A stretch of 36,828 bases of DNA from Syntrophaceae bacterium UBA6078 (GTDB taxonomy: Bacteria; Desulfobacterota; Syntrophia; Syntrophales; UBA2210), in the NCBI GenBank assembly GCA_002428735.1, contig DIXO01000024.1:1-36828 (forward strand). Direction: 5' to 3'. Every line of letters starts with the position of its first letter. Within the stretch, counting starts at the first letter, position 1. The notes beneath the pieces are model-generated. The model had not been told where the DNA came from. It searched no databases and saw only the letters and a list, made by a program, of their open reading frames with translations. Positions 1 through 8,059 of the stretch are shown piece by piece. Position numbers and translations under genes: made by a program.

Positions 1-46
1 GAGACGAACACGCCACAAGGAGGTTGGCAAACTTTGGAAAACATGA

Positions 47-166
47 GGTCGCCATGTCATTCTTAAGCGGATAACCGATCCAGGGACGAACAAACCGTGT
101 CCCAAATGCACGAAAACCCGTCCATCCAAAAGTTGGTGGTGGATTACGGAAGAAGGGATGTCTTGA
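47..166 (+). pseudogene. C-terminal ORF remnant with CPKC and WWWI
   Basis: After a stop at 44-46 a frame stays open to TGA at 164-166 and reads about 39 residues. They include KPCPKC, half of a possible zinc ribbon, and end in SWWWITEEGMS. There is no usable start codon, so this is at best the tail of a broken or incomplete gene. The opposite end of the window carries a second inward-pointing tail with the same WWWI and a short C-terminus, with 12 identical bases (133-144 and the complement of 36810-36821). A repeated transposase-type gene is possible, but I do not recognise the family. Confidence 0.25.
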
Positions 167-191
167 CAATGTCTTGATTTTAAAATACAAG
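163..191 (+). promoter_or_regulatory. sigma-70-type promoter of the tol operon
   Basis: A perfect TTGACA -35 box at 163-168 is followed after 17 bases by TACAAG at 186-191 (4 of 6 consensus positions). It lies about 78 bases upstream of the tolQ start. No other good promoter was seen before tolQ. Confidence 0.5.
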
Positions 192-268
192 AGCGAGGTA
201 AATCGGCCAGCGGACACCGATCAGTCCGGTCCTTCAACCTAACGCAACAAACACTTGGGAGAATAACA

Positions 269-1024
269 GTGCAGGAAGCCTTGGCAGTAACTTCAGCGGA
301 TATTGGAAGACATTTTCACGGGAACGTTCTCAGCATGATTCTTGATTCAGGACCCATGGTCCAATTTGTGCTTCTCTTGCTCCTCTTCTTTTCCGTGGTT
401 TCATGGGCCATCATTCTGACAAAATATCGGATGATCAAACGTTCCAAGAAGGAAAACGACCTCTTTCTTGACCGGTACATGAAGATCAATAAGCTGTCGG
501 AGGTCTTCCCCGAATCAAAAAAATTCCGATATTCCCAGATTGCAACGATTTTCAGGGCCGGGTATACCGAGCTGGTTAAGATTGCCGGAGTCAGGAAGGA
601 AAACCTGCCCGAGAAGGACACCGATGCATCGTGGTCACTGGAGATGAAGGGAATGGATAACATTGAGCGGGCTCTGAACAGGGCGTGCGACACTGAGGCG
701 ACAAAACTCGAAAGTTCACTGGGATTTCTCGCAACAACGGGGAGCGCGTGCCCCTTTATAGGGCTCTTCGGAACCGTATGGGGAATCATGAACGCCTTCA
801 AGGGCATCGGCGTGAAGGGTTCCGCCACACTGGCGGTAGTCGCTCCGGGGATATCGGAGGCCCTCATCGCCACCGCCGCCGGACTGGCGGCAGCCATACC
901 GGCGGTTATCTTCTACAACTATTACACCAACAAGGTACGAACCATGACGGTGGAAGCTGACAGTTTTTCTTCGGAATTCCTCAACATCGTAGAACGGTAT
1001 TATACAAAGAGCACCCGCAGATGA
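269..1024 (+). CDS. tolQ: TolQ, proton channel subunit of the Tol-Pal system
   Basis: TolQ is the inner-membrane MotA/TolQ/ExbB-family subunit. With TolR it converts proton-motive force into movement of TolA and so drives outer-membrane constriction at division. The 251-residue protein has the family layout: a first membrane segment at about 31-50, a large cytoplasmic loop, and two closely spaced segments at about 150-176 and 189-220. The second carries GLFGTVWGIMNAF and the third the small-residue-rich AAGLAAAIPAV, both typical of the family. The start is GTG at 269 with a GGGAG-type ribosome-binding site. The stop overlaps tolR by 4 bases (ATGA), indicating translational coupling. ExbB is the paralogous alternative, but tolA, tolB and pal downstream settle it as TolQ. 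Confidence 0.95.
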   Translation: MQEALAVTSADIGRHFHGNVLSMILDSGPMVQFVLLLLLFFSVVSWAIILTKYRMIKRSKKENDLFLDRYMKINKLSEVFPESKKFRYSQIATIFRAGYTELVKIAGVRKENLPEKDTDASWSLEMKGMDNIERALNRACDTEATKLESSLGFLATTGSACPFIGLFGTVWGIMNAFKGIGVKGSATLAVVAPGISEALIATAAGLAAAIPAVIFYNYYTNKVRTMTVEADSFSSEFLNIVERYYTKSTRR

Positions 1025-1440
1025 GACATTCACGCAATCGAAGAAATGTCGAAAAACGACCCATAGCGGATATCAATGTTACACCCCTTGTCGATGTGGT
1101 GCTGGTGCTGCTGATAGTTTTCATGGTTACCGCGCCCATGTTGCAGATGGGAATCGACGTCAATCTCCCCCGTGTCAAGGCCAAAACAGTTGATGTGGGA
1201 GAGGAGAAACTTATTCTGACCATTAATAATCAGGAAGAGATTTTCATCAACAAATACCGAACATCCATGGCAGATCTGAAGCCCAAGCTGGAGGGCATTT
1301 TCGCCTCGCGGATCGACCGGGAGATATTCATGCGTGCGGATGAGAAAGTTCCATACGGATTCGTGGTTCGTGTTATGTCTGAAGTGCGCAAGGCCGGCGT
1401 TGATAAACTGGGCATGATTACCGAATCTCCAAAGGAATAG
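1021..1440 (+). CDS. tolR: TolR, ExbD/TolR-family energy-transducing protein
   Basis: This is the 139-residue partner of TolQ: a short cytoplasmic N-terminus, one membrane helix (about 24-44) and a periplasmic domain. The helix contains NVTPLVDVVLVLLIVFM. Asp25 there corresponds to the proton-path aspartate of the family (Asp23 in E. coli TolR). The periplasmic part (about 50-139) has the usual ExbD/TolR sequence style, including LILTINNQEEIFINKYR. It starts inside the tolQ stop region and ends two bases before tolA, so the three genes are very tightly packed. The 4-base overlap suggests coupled synthesis to keep the subunit ratio. Confidence 0.95.
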   Translation: MRHSRNRRNVEKRPIADINVTPLVDVVLVLLIVFMVTAPMLQMGIDVNLPRVKAKTVDVGEEKLILTINNQEEIFINKYRTSMADLKPKLEGIFASRIDREIFMRADEKVPYGFVVRVMSEVRKAGVDKLGMITESPKE

Positions 1441-1442
1441 GC

Positions 1443-2189
1443 ATGACTTTTTTCATGGAGGCGCTGAAAAAAAATCATGACGATACCACAGGCCTGAACA
1501 GCATGGTCGTGTTCTCCTTTCTCCTCCATGCCCTCATCCTTTCAATCATATTCTTTTCTCCTTCCATGCCCTCCCCCCGGTGGACCTTCGGACCGGCATA
1601 CATGGTGGACTTGGTGAGCCTGCCTTCGAGCGCGGTGGATGTGCGGTCTTCCGAAGAGATACCCAGAGAAGTCCTCAGCATGGACCGCAAGGATCGCTCA
1701 ACGGTCATGAAAAAAGAGGCCGGAACAGATCTGGGAGCTCCTGTCCGGGAAGCACAAACGCATAAAAAAGAAGCGGCAAACGTGAGTACGGCAATAGAAA
1801 GTATGAGGAAAAAGGCGTCATCTCCCGCCGCTCCCCCTCCTTCAGCCGCTGCCGCAGAGGCTTCCCAGCCGGTAGCGTCCTCCAGCCAGTCTGAACTGAA
1901 TATGCAGATGACCGTATATTACTCGGTTATCTGGTCCATGATAAAGAAACAATGGGCTCTTCCGGAAGGAATCCTGAACAAATCCGATCTCGAAACGGTC
2001 ATCGAGGCAAAGATCCTGAAAGATGGCAGCGTGGCCGCCTTGAGTTTTGAAAAGCAATCGGGTAACAGATACTTTGATGAATCCGCCCTGAAAGCGATTA
2101 AAAAAGTGGGGAAATTCCCCCCCCTCCCTGAGTGGCTGGACAAGGAATATATTGATCTGGGGATACGATTTCGATCATCGGAGTTATAG
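1443..2189 (+). CDS. tolA: TolA-like protein, TonB/TolA C-terminal domain
   Basis: TolA spans the periplasm and links the TolQR motor to TolB and Pal. The 248-residue product is shorter than E. coli TolA (about 420). It has a membrane anchor at about 20-40 (VVFSFLLHALILSIIFF), a charged and Ala/Pro/Ser-rich spacer at about 70-145, and a C-terminal domain at about 150-248. That domain contains the VIEAKILKDGSVAALSFEKQSG stretch and the ALKAIKKVGKFPPLP segment typical of the TonB/TolA C-terminal fold. The assignment to TolA rather than TonB rests on position, two bases after tolR and before tolB. The short spacer is normal for deltaproteobacterial versions as far as I know. Confidence 0.85.
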   Translation: MTFFMEALKKNHDDTTGLNSMVVFSFLLHALILSIIFFSPSMPSPRWTFGPAYMVDLVSLPSSAVDVRSSEEIPREVLSMDRKDRSTVMKKEAGTDLGAPVREAQTHKKEAANVSTAIESMRKKASSPAAPPPSAAAAEASQPVASSSQSELNMQMTVYYSVIWSMIKKQWALPEGILNKSDLETVIEAKILKDGSVAALSFEKQSGNRYFDESALKAIKKVGKFPPLPEWLDKEYIDLGIRFRSSEL

Positions 2190-2313
2190 GGCCGGAGATT
2201 CAATTATGATTTCCACTTGGCGCCAACCTGCTCCGCTGCGGAGGGAATCCGTGAACGAAACGACGGATCACGTGTGCGGAAGGAAGCCCGAATAACTGGT
2301 CCGATTTCATTAG

Positions 2314-2333
2314 TGACAGTCCGGTTTCTGTCA
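2314..2333 (+). repeat. Small inverted repeat in the tolA-tolB gap
   Basis: TGACAG at 2314-2319 pairs with CTGTCA at 2328-2333 around an 8-base loop. The 212-base gap (2190-2401) also holds the odd palindrome CTCCGCTGCGGAG and a small CAGAG-aaa-CTCTG hairpin. None is followed by a T tract, so they are not clear terminators. No ORF or convincing promoter was found in this gap. Confidence 0.3.
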
Positions 2334-2401
2334 GCCCCGCTCTGATTGGAATCACAGAGAAACTCTGATAGCAGCAATCCGCTCGATCGCAGGAGAGATA
2401 G

Positions 2402-3721
2402 ATGCGCAAGGCAATGAGTGTTTTAATTTCTTTAGTCGTTCTCTGGGGCAGTTCCCCGGCCTGCGGCAAGGTGTATATCGATATCAACTCCCCCGCGTTT
2501 CAGAAATTCCCGGTGGCCATACCTACCTTCAAGGATACGGGGGGGACTAAACCGGGAGAGAACCTGTCGGTATGGTTCGCGGAGCAGCTGTCCCAGACCT
2601 TGAATCTGACCGGATTTTTCAAGATCATCAGTCGTGACGCGTTCCTCGAGAATCAGGACAGCGCCGGGATAACACGTGAAGAGATAGATTTCCCCAGCTG
2701 GTCCGCAATCGGCTCTGATTTCCTGATCAAGGGGGGATTCAGCTACGACGGGAAAACCCTCGCCGCGGAGTTCCGTCTGTTCGACGCCATAGAGGGGAAA
2801 TTTGTTACCGGAAAGAAATACTGGGGGAAATCGGCGGAAAAGAAGATCATGGTCTTGAAGTTCGCTGACGAGATCCTCCTCGCACTGACCGGAAGAGGTG
2901 GCGTCTTTGACACGAAAATAGCCTTTGCCGGGAAGGAGGGGAACCGTTCCGAGATATATACCCTGAATTTCGACGGCTCCGACCCCGTCAGGATAACCGC
3001 CTTCAATTCTCTCACCCTTTTTCCCCGGTGGTCGCCGGATGGATCAAGAATTGCTTTTACGTCATACAAGGACGGAAACCCCGATTGTTATATCACGGAC
3101 GTGGCCAGCGGAAGGACACAAAAGATATCCGCCTTCAGAGGGCTGAACCTCCCCGCCTCCTGGTCCCTCGACGGCACAAAACTTCTTCTGGTCCTCAGCA
3201 AGGATGGCAATGAGGAAATCTACCTTAAGCACCTCGACAGCGGCAAGCTTGAGCGTCTGACGGATAATCGCGCCATAGATGTTTCTCCCTCATGGTCAAC
3301 CGACGGGAAAAAGATAACCTTTGTGTCGAATCGCTCCGGTTCACCACAGATCTTTGTCATGGACTCAGACGGGAAAAATGCACGAAGGGTCACATTTGAA
3401 GGTTCATACAACACCTCACCCTCATGGTCACCGGATGGGACCAGAATTGCGTACGAAGGCTCGACAAACGGGTGCTTCCAGATATTTTCCATTGGAGAGG
3501 ACGGCAGCAATCTCGTGCAACTCACCTTTGAGGCAGGGGGAGGTGAATCGCCCTCCTGGTCACCGGATGGACGGTATCTGGCATTTTCATCGAAGAGGAA
3601 CGGACGGGAACGGGTATGTGTCATAAATGCTAACGGTCTGAATCTACGAGCGTTACCCGATATACCCGGAGCGAATTCATTTACGAATCCCTCCTGGTCC
3701 CGGCGTCTAAATTTATATTGA
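2402..3721 (+). CDS. tolB: TolB, periplasmic beta-propeller protein
   Basis: TolB is the soluble periplasmic protein that binds Pal and is contacted by TolA. The 439-residue product has a signal peptide (about 1-22, ending SSPACG), an N-terminal alpha/beta domain (about 25-150, starting KVYIDINSPAFQKFPVAIPTF) and a WD40-like propeller. The propeller shows five clear repeats of the type SPSWSPDGTRIAY: FPRWSPDG, PASWSLDG, SPSWSTDG, SPSWSPDG, SPSWSPDG. A final NPSWSRRLNLY closes the last blade. Length matches the family (about 430). The ribosome-binding site AGGAGAG lies just upstream of ATG 2402. It probably still belongs to the tolQ unit despite the 212-base gap. Confidence 0.95.
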   Translation: MRKAMSVLISLVVLWGSSPACGKVYIDINSPAFQKFPVAIPTFKDTGGTKPGENLSVWFAEQLSQTLNLTGFFKIISRDAFLENQDSAGITREEIDFPSWSAIGSDFLIKGGFSYDGKTLAAEFRLFDAIEGKFVTGKKYWGKSAEKKIMVLKFADEILLALTGRGGVFDTKIAFAGKEGNRSEIYTLNFDGSDPVRITAFNSLTLFPRWSPDGSRIAFTSYKDGNPDCYITDVASGRTQKISAFRGLNLPASWSLDGTKLLLVLSKDGNEEIYLKHLDSGKLERLTDNRAIDVSPSWSTDGKKITFVSNRSGSPQIFVMDSDGKNARRVTFEGSYNTSPSWSPDGTRIAYEGSTNGCFQIFSIGEDGSNLVQLTFEAGGGESPSWSPDGRYLAFSSKRNGRERVCVINANGLNLRALPDIPGANSFTNPSWSRRLNLY

Positions 3722-3792
3722 ATTTACAACCGTTTTGTGTTCTAAGAGAGAGGAGCGACAGGAGTTATTCTCACATAGGAATGTTTTTTTAC

Positions 3793-3828
3793 GAGAAATA
3801 CAGCCATAACGGATTACCTGTATTTCTC
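3793..3828 (+). repeat. Perfect 11-bp hairpin upstream of pal
   Basis: GAGAAATACAG (3793-3803) and CTGTATTTCTC (3818-3828) are exact complements around a 14-base loop. A T7 tract lies before the hairpin on this strand, not after it. It therefore does not look like an ordinary intrinsic terminator in either direction. It may act as an operator, an RNA stability element or an attenuator between tolB and pal. Confidence 0.5.
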
Positions 3829-3869
3829 ACAACCAGAGGTTTCCGGGCGGATGCATGGCACATTGTTTT

Positions 3870-3887
3870 GGAGGCTGTTTAGCCTCC
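3870..3887 (+). repeat. Compact 7-bp hairpin upstream of pal
   Basis: GGAGGCT (3870-3876) and AGCCTCC (3881-3887) are separated by GTTT. It is the second hairpin in the 243-base tolB-pal gap. The 5' arm contains a GGAGG that is sequestered in the stem. No gene follows this GGAGG closely, so a role in masking a ribosome-binding site is not supported. An effect on pal mRNA processing is possible. Confidence 0.4.
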
Positions 3888-3964
3888 TTGCAGAAAGAGG
3901 CCTCTCCCTGGAAAGCAGATGAGGAAAGAACTGCGCAGAAAAATTACACGGCAAGGAGGATAAA

Positions 3965-4558
3965 ATGAAGAAAAATTCCATTATGGTAGGTTTGTTGGTG
4001 CTCGCATGCAGTTTCTCGCTGATGTTTGTCTCAGGGTGTGCCACGGACCAGGCGGTAACAACTGAGACTGGCGTCATTAAAAGCGATGCCACCATGGACC
4101 AGATCCTGGCAGCGGAAACCGCAAAGTCCAAGGCCGAGATTGCAGCCATGAGAAAAGCGGCCGCGGATAAGGCCGCCGCCGATAAGGCAAAAGAGCAGGA
4201 GCGCCTGCTGGCCGAAGCTTCCGCGGTCAAGAATATACACTTTGCCTTTGACCGATATGACCTGAATGCCGAGGCAAGAAACATACTGGGTGGCCTTGCG
4301 GACTGGCTGTCAAAACAGAGTGCCTGGGTGGTAACCATCGAAGGGCACTGCGACGAACGGGGCACAGCGGAATACAACATGGCTCTGGGCGAGAGACGGG
4401 CCGAAGCAGCCGCTGCCTACCTCTCGAGTCTGGGCATTCCCAAGGATAGAATAGCCACCATCAGTTACGGCGAAGAGAGGCCGCTGGATCCCAGAAGCAA
4501 CGAAGAGGCATGGGCGAAAAACAGAAGAGGCCACTTTGTGGTAGTCCCCAAAAAATAA
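3965..4558 (+). CDS. pal: Pal, peptidoglycan-associated lipoprotein
   Basis: Pal anchors the outer membrane to peptidoglycan and binds TolB. The 197-residue precursor has a lipoprotein signal peptide ending in VSGC with lipidated Cys25. An Ala/Lys-rich helical linker follows (about 45-80), then an OmpA C-terminal domain (about 88-197). The domain carries IHFAFDRYDLNAEA, the diaminopimelate-binding region IEGHCDERGTAEYNMALGERRA, and a final NRRGHFVV. Length is close to the E. coli protein (173) plus the linker. A strong AAGGAGG at 3953-3959 precedes ATG 3965, which suits an abundant protein. It follows the hairpin-rich gap after tolB, so its level may be set separately. Confidence 0.96.
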   Translation: MKKNSIMVGLLVLACSFSLMFVSGCATDQAVTTETGVIKSDATMDQILAAETAKSKAEIAAMRKAAADKAAADKAKEQERLLAEASAVKNIHFAFDRYDLNAEARNILGGLADWLSKQSAWVVTIEGHCDERGTAEYNMALGERRAEAAAAYLSSLGIPKDRIATISYGEERPLDPRSNEEAWAKNRRGHFVVVPKK

Positions 4559-4576
4559 TAATACAGGGGTTTTCTC

Positions 4577-5362
4577 TTGAAAAATTCGCTGCTCCTTTTC
4601 CTCGCCCTAACTTTTGCATGCGCGGGATGCGCGCTGCAGGAAGATCTTTATCGGTCAGAAGCGCGTCTTACGGCAAAAATAACGGCCCTGGAGAAATTGG
4701 TCGAAGAGAACAGCGAGTCCATCAAGTCCGGCAGAACGGCTCAGGCTGATGTGGGCGCAGATTTGATAGATGTGAGGGACAGCCTGCAGAAACTGCGGGG
4801 CGCCACTGAACGGCTGGATGTAAAAGTATCGGCCCTTGAATCGAAGGTTGCGGAACCGCGCCCCGGTCTGGACGATATCTCCAAACGGCTGGCATATCTT
4901 GAGACGTATCTGGGCACAGGCAAGGCTGAAACCCCGGAGAGCGATGAAGAAACCACCGTGGGCCCAACCGAGAAGGAAGAGCCTGCTGCAAAGGAAGAGG
5001 CGTATGCCAAAGCCTACGGCATGTTCAAAAATGGACAGTACGATGCCGCGAGAGATGAATTCCGAAAGTTTCTGAAGGCCTTTCCCGACACCGAATATTC
5101 AGACAATGCGCAATTCTGGATTGGGGAGTGTTATTATTTTCAGGGAAAACACGAAGAGGCAATCATAGAATATGAAGCGGTCGTCCAGAACTATCCCAAG
5201 GGAAACAAGGTTCCCAATGCCCTTCTGAAGCAGGCCCTCTCTTTTCTGAAGCTTGGCGATACCTCCAGCGCCAGGCTGCTGCTGCAGGGAATTATCAGAG
5301 ATTATCCAAACACCACACCTGCCAGTGTGGCCAGGAAAAGATTGATCGATATCAAGGAATAA
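4577..5362 (+). CDS. cpoB: CpoB/YbgF-like cell division coordinator, TPR protein
   Basis: CpoB (YbgF) works with Tol-Pal to couple outer-membrane constriction to peptidoglycan synthesis. The 261-residue product has an N-terminal export signal with a possible lipobox (ACAGC, Cys18), which E. coli CpoB lacks. A heptad-like coiled coil follows (about 25-105), then an acidic linker, then TPR repeats (about 140-261) with YAKAYGMFKNGQYDAARDEF and FWIGECYYFQGKHEEAIIEYE. Length agrees with the family (263 in E. coli). The start is TTG at 4577 with AGGGG about 8-10 bases upstream. It is the last gene of the tol unit, 18 bases after pal. Confidence 0.9.
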   Translation: MKNSLLLFLALTFACAGCALQEDLYRSEARLTAKITALEKLVEENSESIKSGRTAQADVGADLIDVRDSLQKLRGATERLDVKVSALESKVAEPRPGLDDISKRLAYLETYLGTGKAETPESDEETTVGPTEKEEPAAKEEAYAKAYGMFKNGQYDAARDEFRKFLKAFPDTEYSDNAQFWIGECYYFQGKHEEAIIEYEAVVQNYPKGNKVPNALLKQALSFLKLGDTSSARLLLQGIIRDYPNTTPASVARKRLIDIKE

Positions 5363-5365
5363 CTC

Positions 5366-5406
5366 TCATACCGGTTGGCTCAACCTATGCGCGCCAACCG
5401 GTATGA
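5366..5406. terminator. Bidirectional hairpin between convergent units
   Basis: A perfect 14-bp stem (5366-5379 with 5393-5406, arms reading TCATACCGGTTGGC and its complement) encloses a 13-base loop. It lies four bases after the cpoB stop and 27 bases beyond the stop of the leftward lipoprotein gene. Neither side has a clean T tract, but the position and stability suit termination of both convergent transcripts. Confidence 0.65.
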
Positions 5407-5433
5407 ATTCATATCCAAAGAATTTGATACCAT

Positions 5434-6222
5434 TCATCGATGTATGGGTACCGGCGTGATCCCGGGAGGTATGGGGAGATCAAACAGATCCCCATCTCCG
5501 GCTGATGATGTGTCCATGTCGAGATATCGTATTTCCATCTTTGCCCATCCCCCAGCCCCGTGTACGTCCAAGTGTATCCTCTGCGGAAAGGATCTGCCGT
5601 TCACCACCGCGTGGTTTGCGAATGCGGCCTTCCAGAGGATCCGGCCGTCCTCACATTCCTCGGCTCCCATCAAGGTATGGTTATCGAGATCTACCCACAA
5701 TGATCTCCCGCTCTTCCCCGACATTATATCAATACGGTACGACTCCCCCTCTTTATATCCGGAAAGGAGCCCCTCCCCCGTATAGGGAGGAGGAAGACCG
5801 GCAAGGAGCGGAACCATATCGGCGGGAGAAAGAAAGACCTTGAAAATGAGGAAGATGTTTTCGCGTGTGGGAGAGCCCGCGTAGAATGTAGCCTCCCCGG
5901 GCAGGAACACTTTAAGAGATTCTTCGTTCGCGGAGAGAAAAAAGTCAGCCGGGCCAAAGAAGGGGATCGCCTCCACACGAATGCTGGAAGGCATCCGCAG
6001 CACGAGCGCCACCTTCCGCGAATAGTCCCCATCGGGAGAACTCAGAGAGATTCGGGCCGTGCCCCGCATTGTTTCGTCTCTGACCGGCCGGGAGATCCTT
6101 TCGAGAATATCCTGAGGAACGGGTGCAGACACGGGCGTCTTCGCCTCTGGCACCTTCCCGTGAACACACCCGGAAAGGATGAAGAGCGCAAGACACGCAG
6201 CTATGATATCTTTTTTATTCAC
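5434..6222 (-). CDS. LolB-like outer-membrane lipoprotein (DUF4292-type)
   Basis: The 262-residue precursor begins with a lipoprotein signal peptide ending LSGC (Cys19). After a Pro-rich linker it has a region resembling the LolB/DUF4292 fold: RGTARISLSSPDGDYSRKVALVLRMPSSIRVEAIPFFGPADFFLSANEESLKVF. This is the beta-strand pattern of outer-membrane lipoprotein-insertion factors. The likely role is accepting or handling lipoproteins at the outer membrane, but similarity to true LolB is weak and the name should stay provisional. The start is GTG at 6222, overlapping the upstream TPR gene by 8 bases with no clear ribosome-binding site, so translation is probably coupled. It is the last gene of its leftward unit. 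Confidence 0.65.
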   Translation of the reverse strand: MNKKDIIAACLALFILSGCVHGKVPEAKTPVSAPVPQDILERISRPVRDETMRGTARISLSSPDGDYSRKVALVLRMPSSIRVEAIPFFGPADFFLSANEESLKVFLPGEATFYAGSPTRENIFLIFKVFLSPADMVPLLAGLPPPYTGEGLLSGYKEGESYRIDIMSGKSGRSLWVDLDNHTLMGAEECEDGRILWKAAFANHAVVNGRSFPQRIHLDVHGAGGWAKMEIRYLDMDTSSAGDGDLFDLPIPPGITPVPIHR

Positions 6223-7921
6223 TGGGCAGGTGTATGTCCCGTATCTTTTCCTTCAGCTCGTCGTTATCCGGGTTATGATCAAGGCCCTTTCTGTATATCT
6301 CCAGCGCCTTCTCTATCTGCCCGTTCTTTTTATAGGCATCGCCGAGGTGCCCGGCGATGGCCGGATCCGCGGGAAGAAGGTCCAACGCCTTTTCCAGATA
6401 TTCGATGGCCAGGGCGACTCTGTCTTGCCGAAAGTAAACCCACCCGAGACTGTCTATGATATAGCCGTTATCCGGCTTCAGCTGAAGGGCTTTTTTGATC
6501 AGCATTTCGGCCTCGTCAAGACGCTCCCCACGATCCGCATAACTGTACCCGATAAAGTTGAGCGCGTCGGCGTTGTCCGGATCAAGCTTCAGCAGTGCCT
6601 CCATCTGCTCTATGCTTTCCTGATGCTTGTTCCCCTTGCTGTATACAATCCCCAACCGGTAATGCAAATCAGCGTCACGGGGGGAGAGGGAAAGGCCTCT
6701 CTTGAGAATATCTTCAGCATCGTCCAACCTTCCCGCCTCTTCATACAGGGCGCCAAGAAACAGGTGGAATTCTGGGTCTTTGCTTCCCTTTTCCACTTCC
6801 CTTCTGATCAGTTCAATCGCCTCAGAAACATTGCCGGTTGTTTTCAGAATAAAACCCATTCTGACGCGGGCGGATGCGTACAGGTCCGATCTTTCGGATA
6901 TAAGTTCGAGCTCCTTGATGGCGTCTCCATACTGGCCCTTTTTTTCGTAGGCGGAAGCAAGGAAGTATATGGCCCTCTCGTTGTCAGGCTGTTCCCGAAG
7001 CAGGGCGAGGAATTCCGCGATGGCCTTGTCATAGTCCGTGCCTCCCAGGAGATAGGCGAGGGCGAGGGAAAACCTCGCGTCGGCAAGAGAACTGTCCCAC
7101 TCCAGTATCCGCTCAAACTCCCCGGCGGCCAGGTCATACCTCTTTGACTTCATAAGAGCATTCCCCAGCTCAAATCGCACCTGAACATCTGCCGGGTGGG
7201 ACCGGAGATAATCCCCATAGATCACGACGGCTTTCTCGCTGTTATCCCGGGAACGGTACAGGACCCCCAGATCCACCAGCGCCGGCCTGAAGTCGGGTTT
7301 TATGTCCAGGGTTTTTTGAAACCACATCTCTGCGTCGTCATATCTGTTCATCGCGGCATATGTCTTCGCAAGATAATAGCTGCCCATCGCATTGGAAGGA
7401 TCCATGCTCAAGAGATTGTTCAGCACCGCTACCGCCTCATCATATTCCTTATTCTCGCGGTAGAAGAGGCTGAGAAAAAGATATGCCTCTCGCTTTCCGG
7501 AATCGATACCGATGACTTTTTTGTAAACCTCTATGGCATCTTCGTATCTCTTGAGATTGCCGTAGAGGCTCCCGAGGAGCACAAGGGAATCGACGTATTC
7601 GGGGGCAGCTTCGATGGCCCGTTCTAATAACAAGACCGCTCTGTCCATCTCTTTCTTTTGTATGTACAGTCCGGCAAGCTCGGTCATAAGATACGGAGAT
7701 TCCGGATCAAACCGCAAGGCATTTTCATATTCCCCGATGGCTCTGTCAATCGCTCCCTCAACCGTGAAAAGGACACCTCTGGAGTAGTGATAATACCCTT
7801 CCGATGAAGAGACGTATCCCTCCTTCTGATCCTCCTCAGGGGGAAGAGAAGCACATGCCGCCGCGCAGAGAAGAGCGACGGTGACAAGGAATATCTTTTT
7901 TGCGGTCTGTATGCTGTTCAT
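6215..7921 (-). CDS. Large TPR-repeat lipoprotein
   Basis: This is a periplasm-facing lipoprotein made almost entirely of tetratricopeptide repeats. The frame is open to a TTG at 7945, but ATG 7921 is preferred because it gives a clean signal peptide (KKIFLVTVALLCAAAC, Cys23). A GGAGG lies further upstream than ideal, so the start is uncertain by 8 codons. From about residue 40 to 560 there are more than a dozen 34-residue units, such as AIGEYENALRFDPESPYLMTELAGLY-type helices and the near-consensus YRLGIVYSKGNKHQESIEQMEALLKLDPDNADALNFIGY. TPR arrays are protein-binding scaffolds. Linkage to the LolB-like lipoprotein suggests an envelope assembly role, which is inference. Confidence 0.8.
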   Translation of the reverse strand: MNSIQTAKKIFLVTVALLCAAACASLPPEEDQKEGYVSSSEGYYHYSRGVLFTVEGAIDRAIGEYENALRFDPESPYLMTELAGLYIQKKEMDRAVLLLERAIEAAPEYVDSLVLLGSLYGNLKRYEDAIEVYKKVIGIDSGKREAYLFLSLFYRENKEYDEAVAVLNNLLSMDPSNAMGSYYLAKTYAAMNRYDDAEMWFQKTLDIKPDFRPALVDLGVLYRSRDNSEKAVVIYGDYLRSHPADVQVRFELGNALMKSKRYDLAAGEFERILEWDSSLADARFSLALAYLLGGTDYDKAIAEFLALLREQPDNERAIYFLASAYEKKGQYGDAIKELELISERSDLYASARVRMGFILKTTGNVSEAIELIRREVEKGSKDPEFHLFLGALYEEAGRLDDAEDILKRGLSLSPRDADLHYRLGIVYSKGNKHQESIEQMEALLKLDPDNADALNFIGYSYADRGERLDEAEMLIKKALQLKPDNGYIIDSLGWVYFRQDRVALAIEYLEKALDLLPADPAIAGHLGDAYKKNGQIEKALEIYRKGLDHNPDNDELKEKIRDIHLPSE

Positions 7922-7943
7922 TATATGTGTTTCATGCCTCCGC

Positions 7944-7970
7944 AAAACTCCCGCCTGCCTTTACCGGGAG
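7944..7970 (-). terminator. Weak hairpin with short T run
   Basis: Read on the minus strand, CTCCCG (7970-7965) pairs with CGGGAG (7953-7948) around an 11-base loop and is followed by TTTT (7947-7944). It sits between the deacetylase and TPR genes. The stem is only 6 bp, so it is at most a partial terminator. Confidence 0.3.
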
Positions 7971-8059
7971 GAAACAATCATCCCTTCATCTGGAGAGTTT
8001 CAATTCCCGATCAATGCGATCCCCGCAACTGGAGGGAATTTTTCACGGACATCTTTCGT

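Noticed and set aside
3856..3870. A TGGCAC followed by TTTG resembling a sigma-54 promoter upstream of pal
   Set aside because: The -12 element lacks the required GC (TTTG instead of TTGC), so only the -24 half matches.
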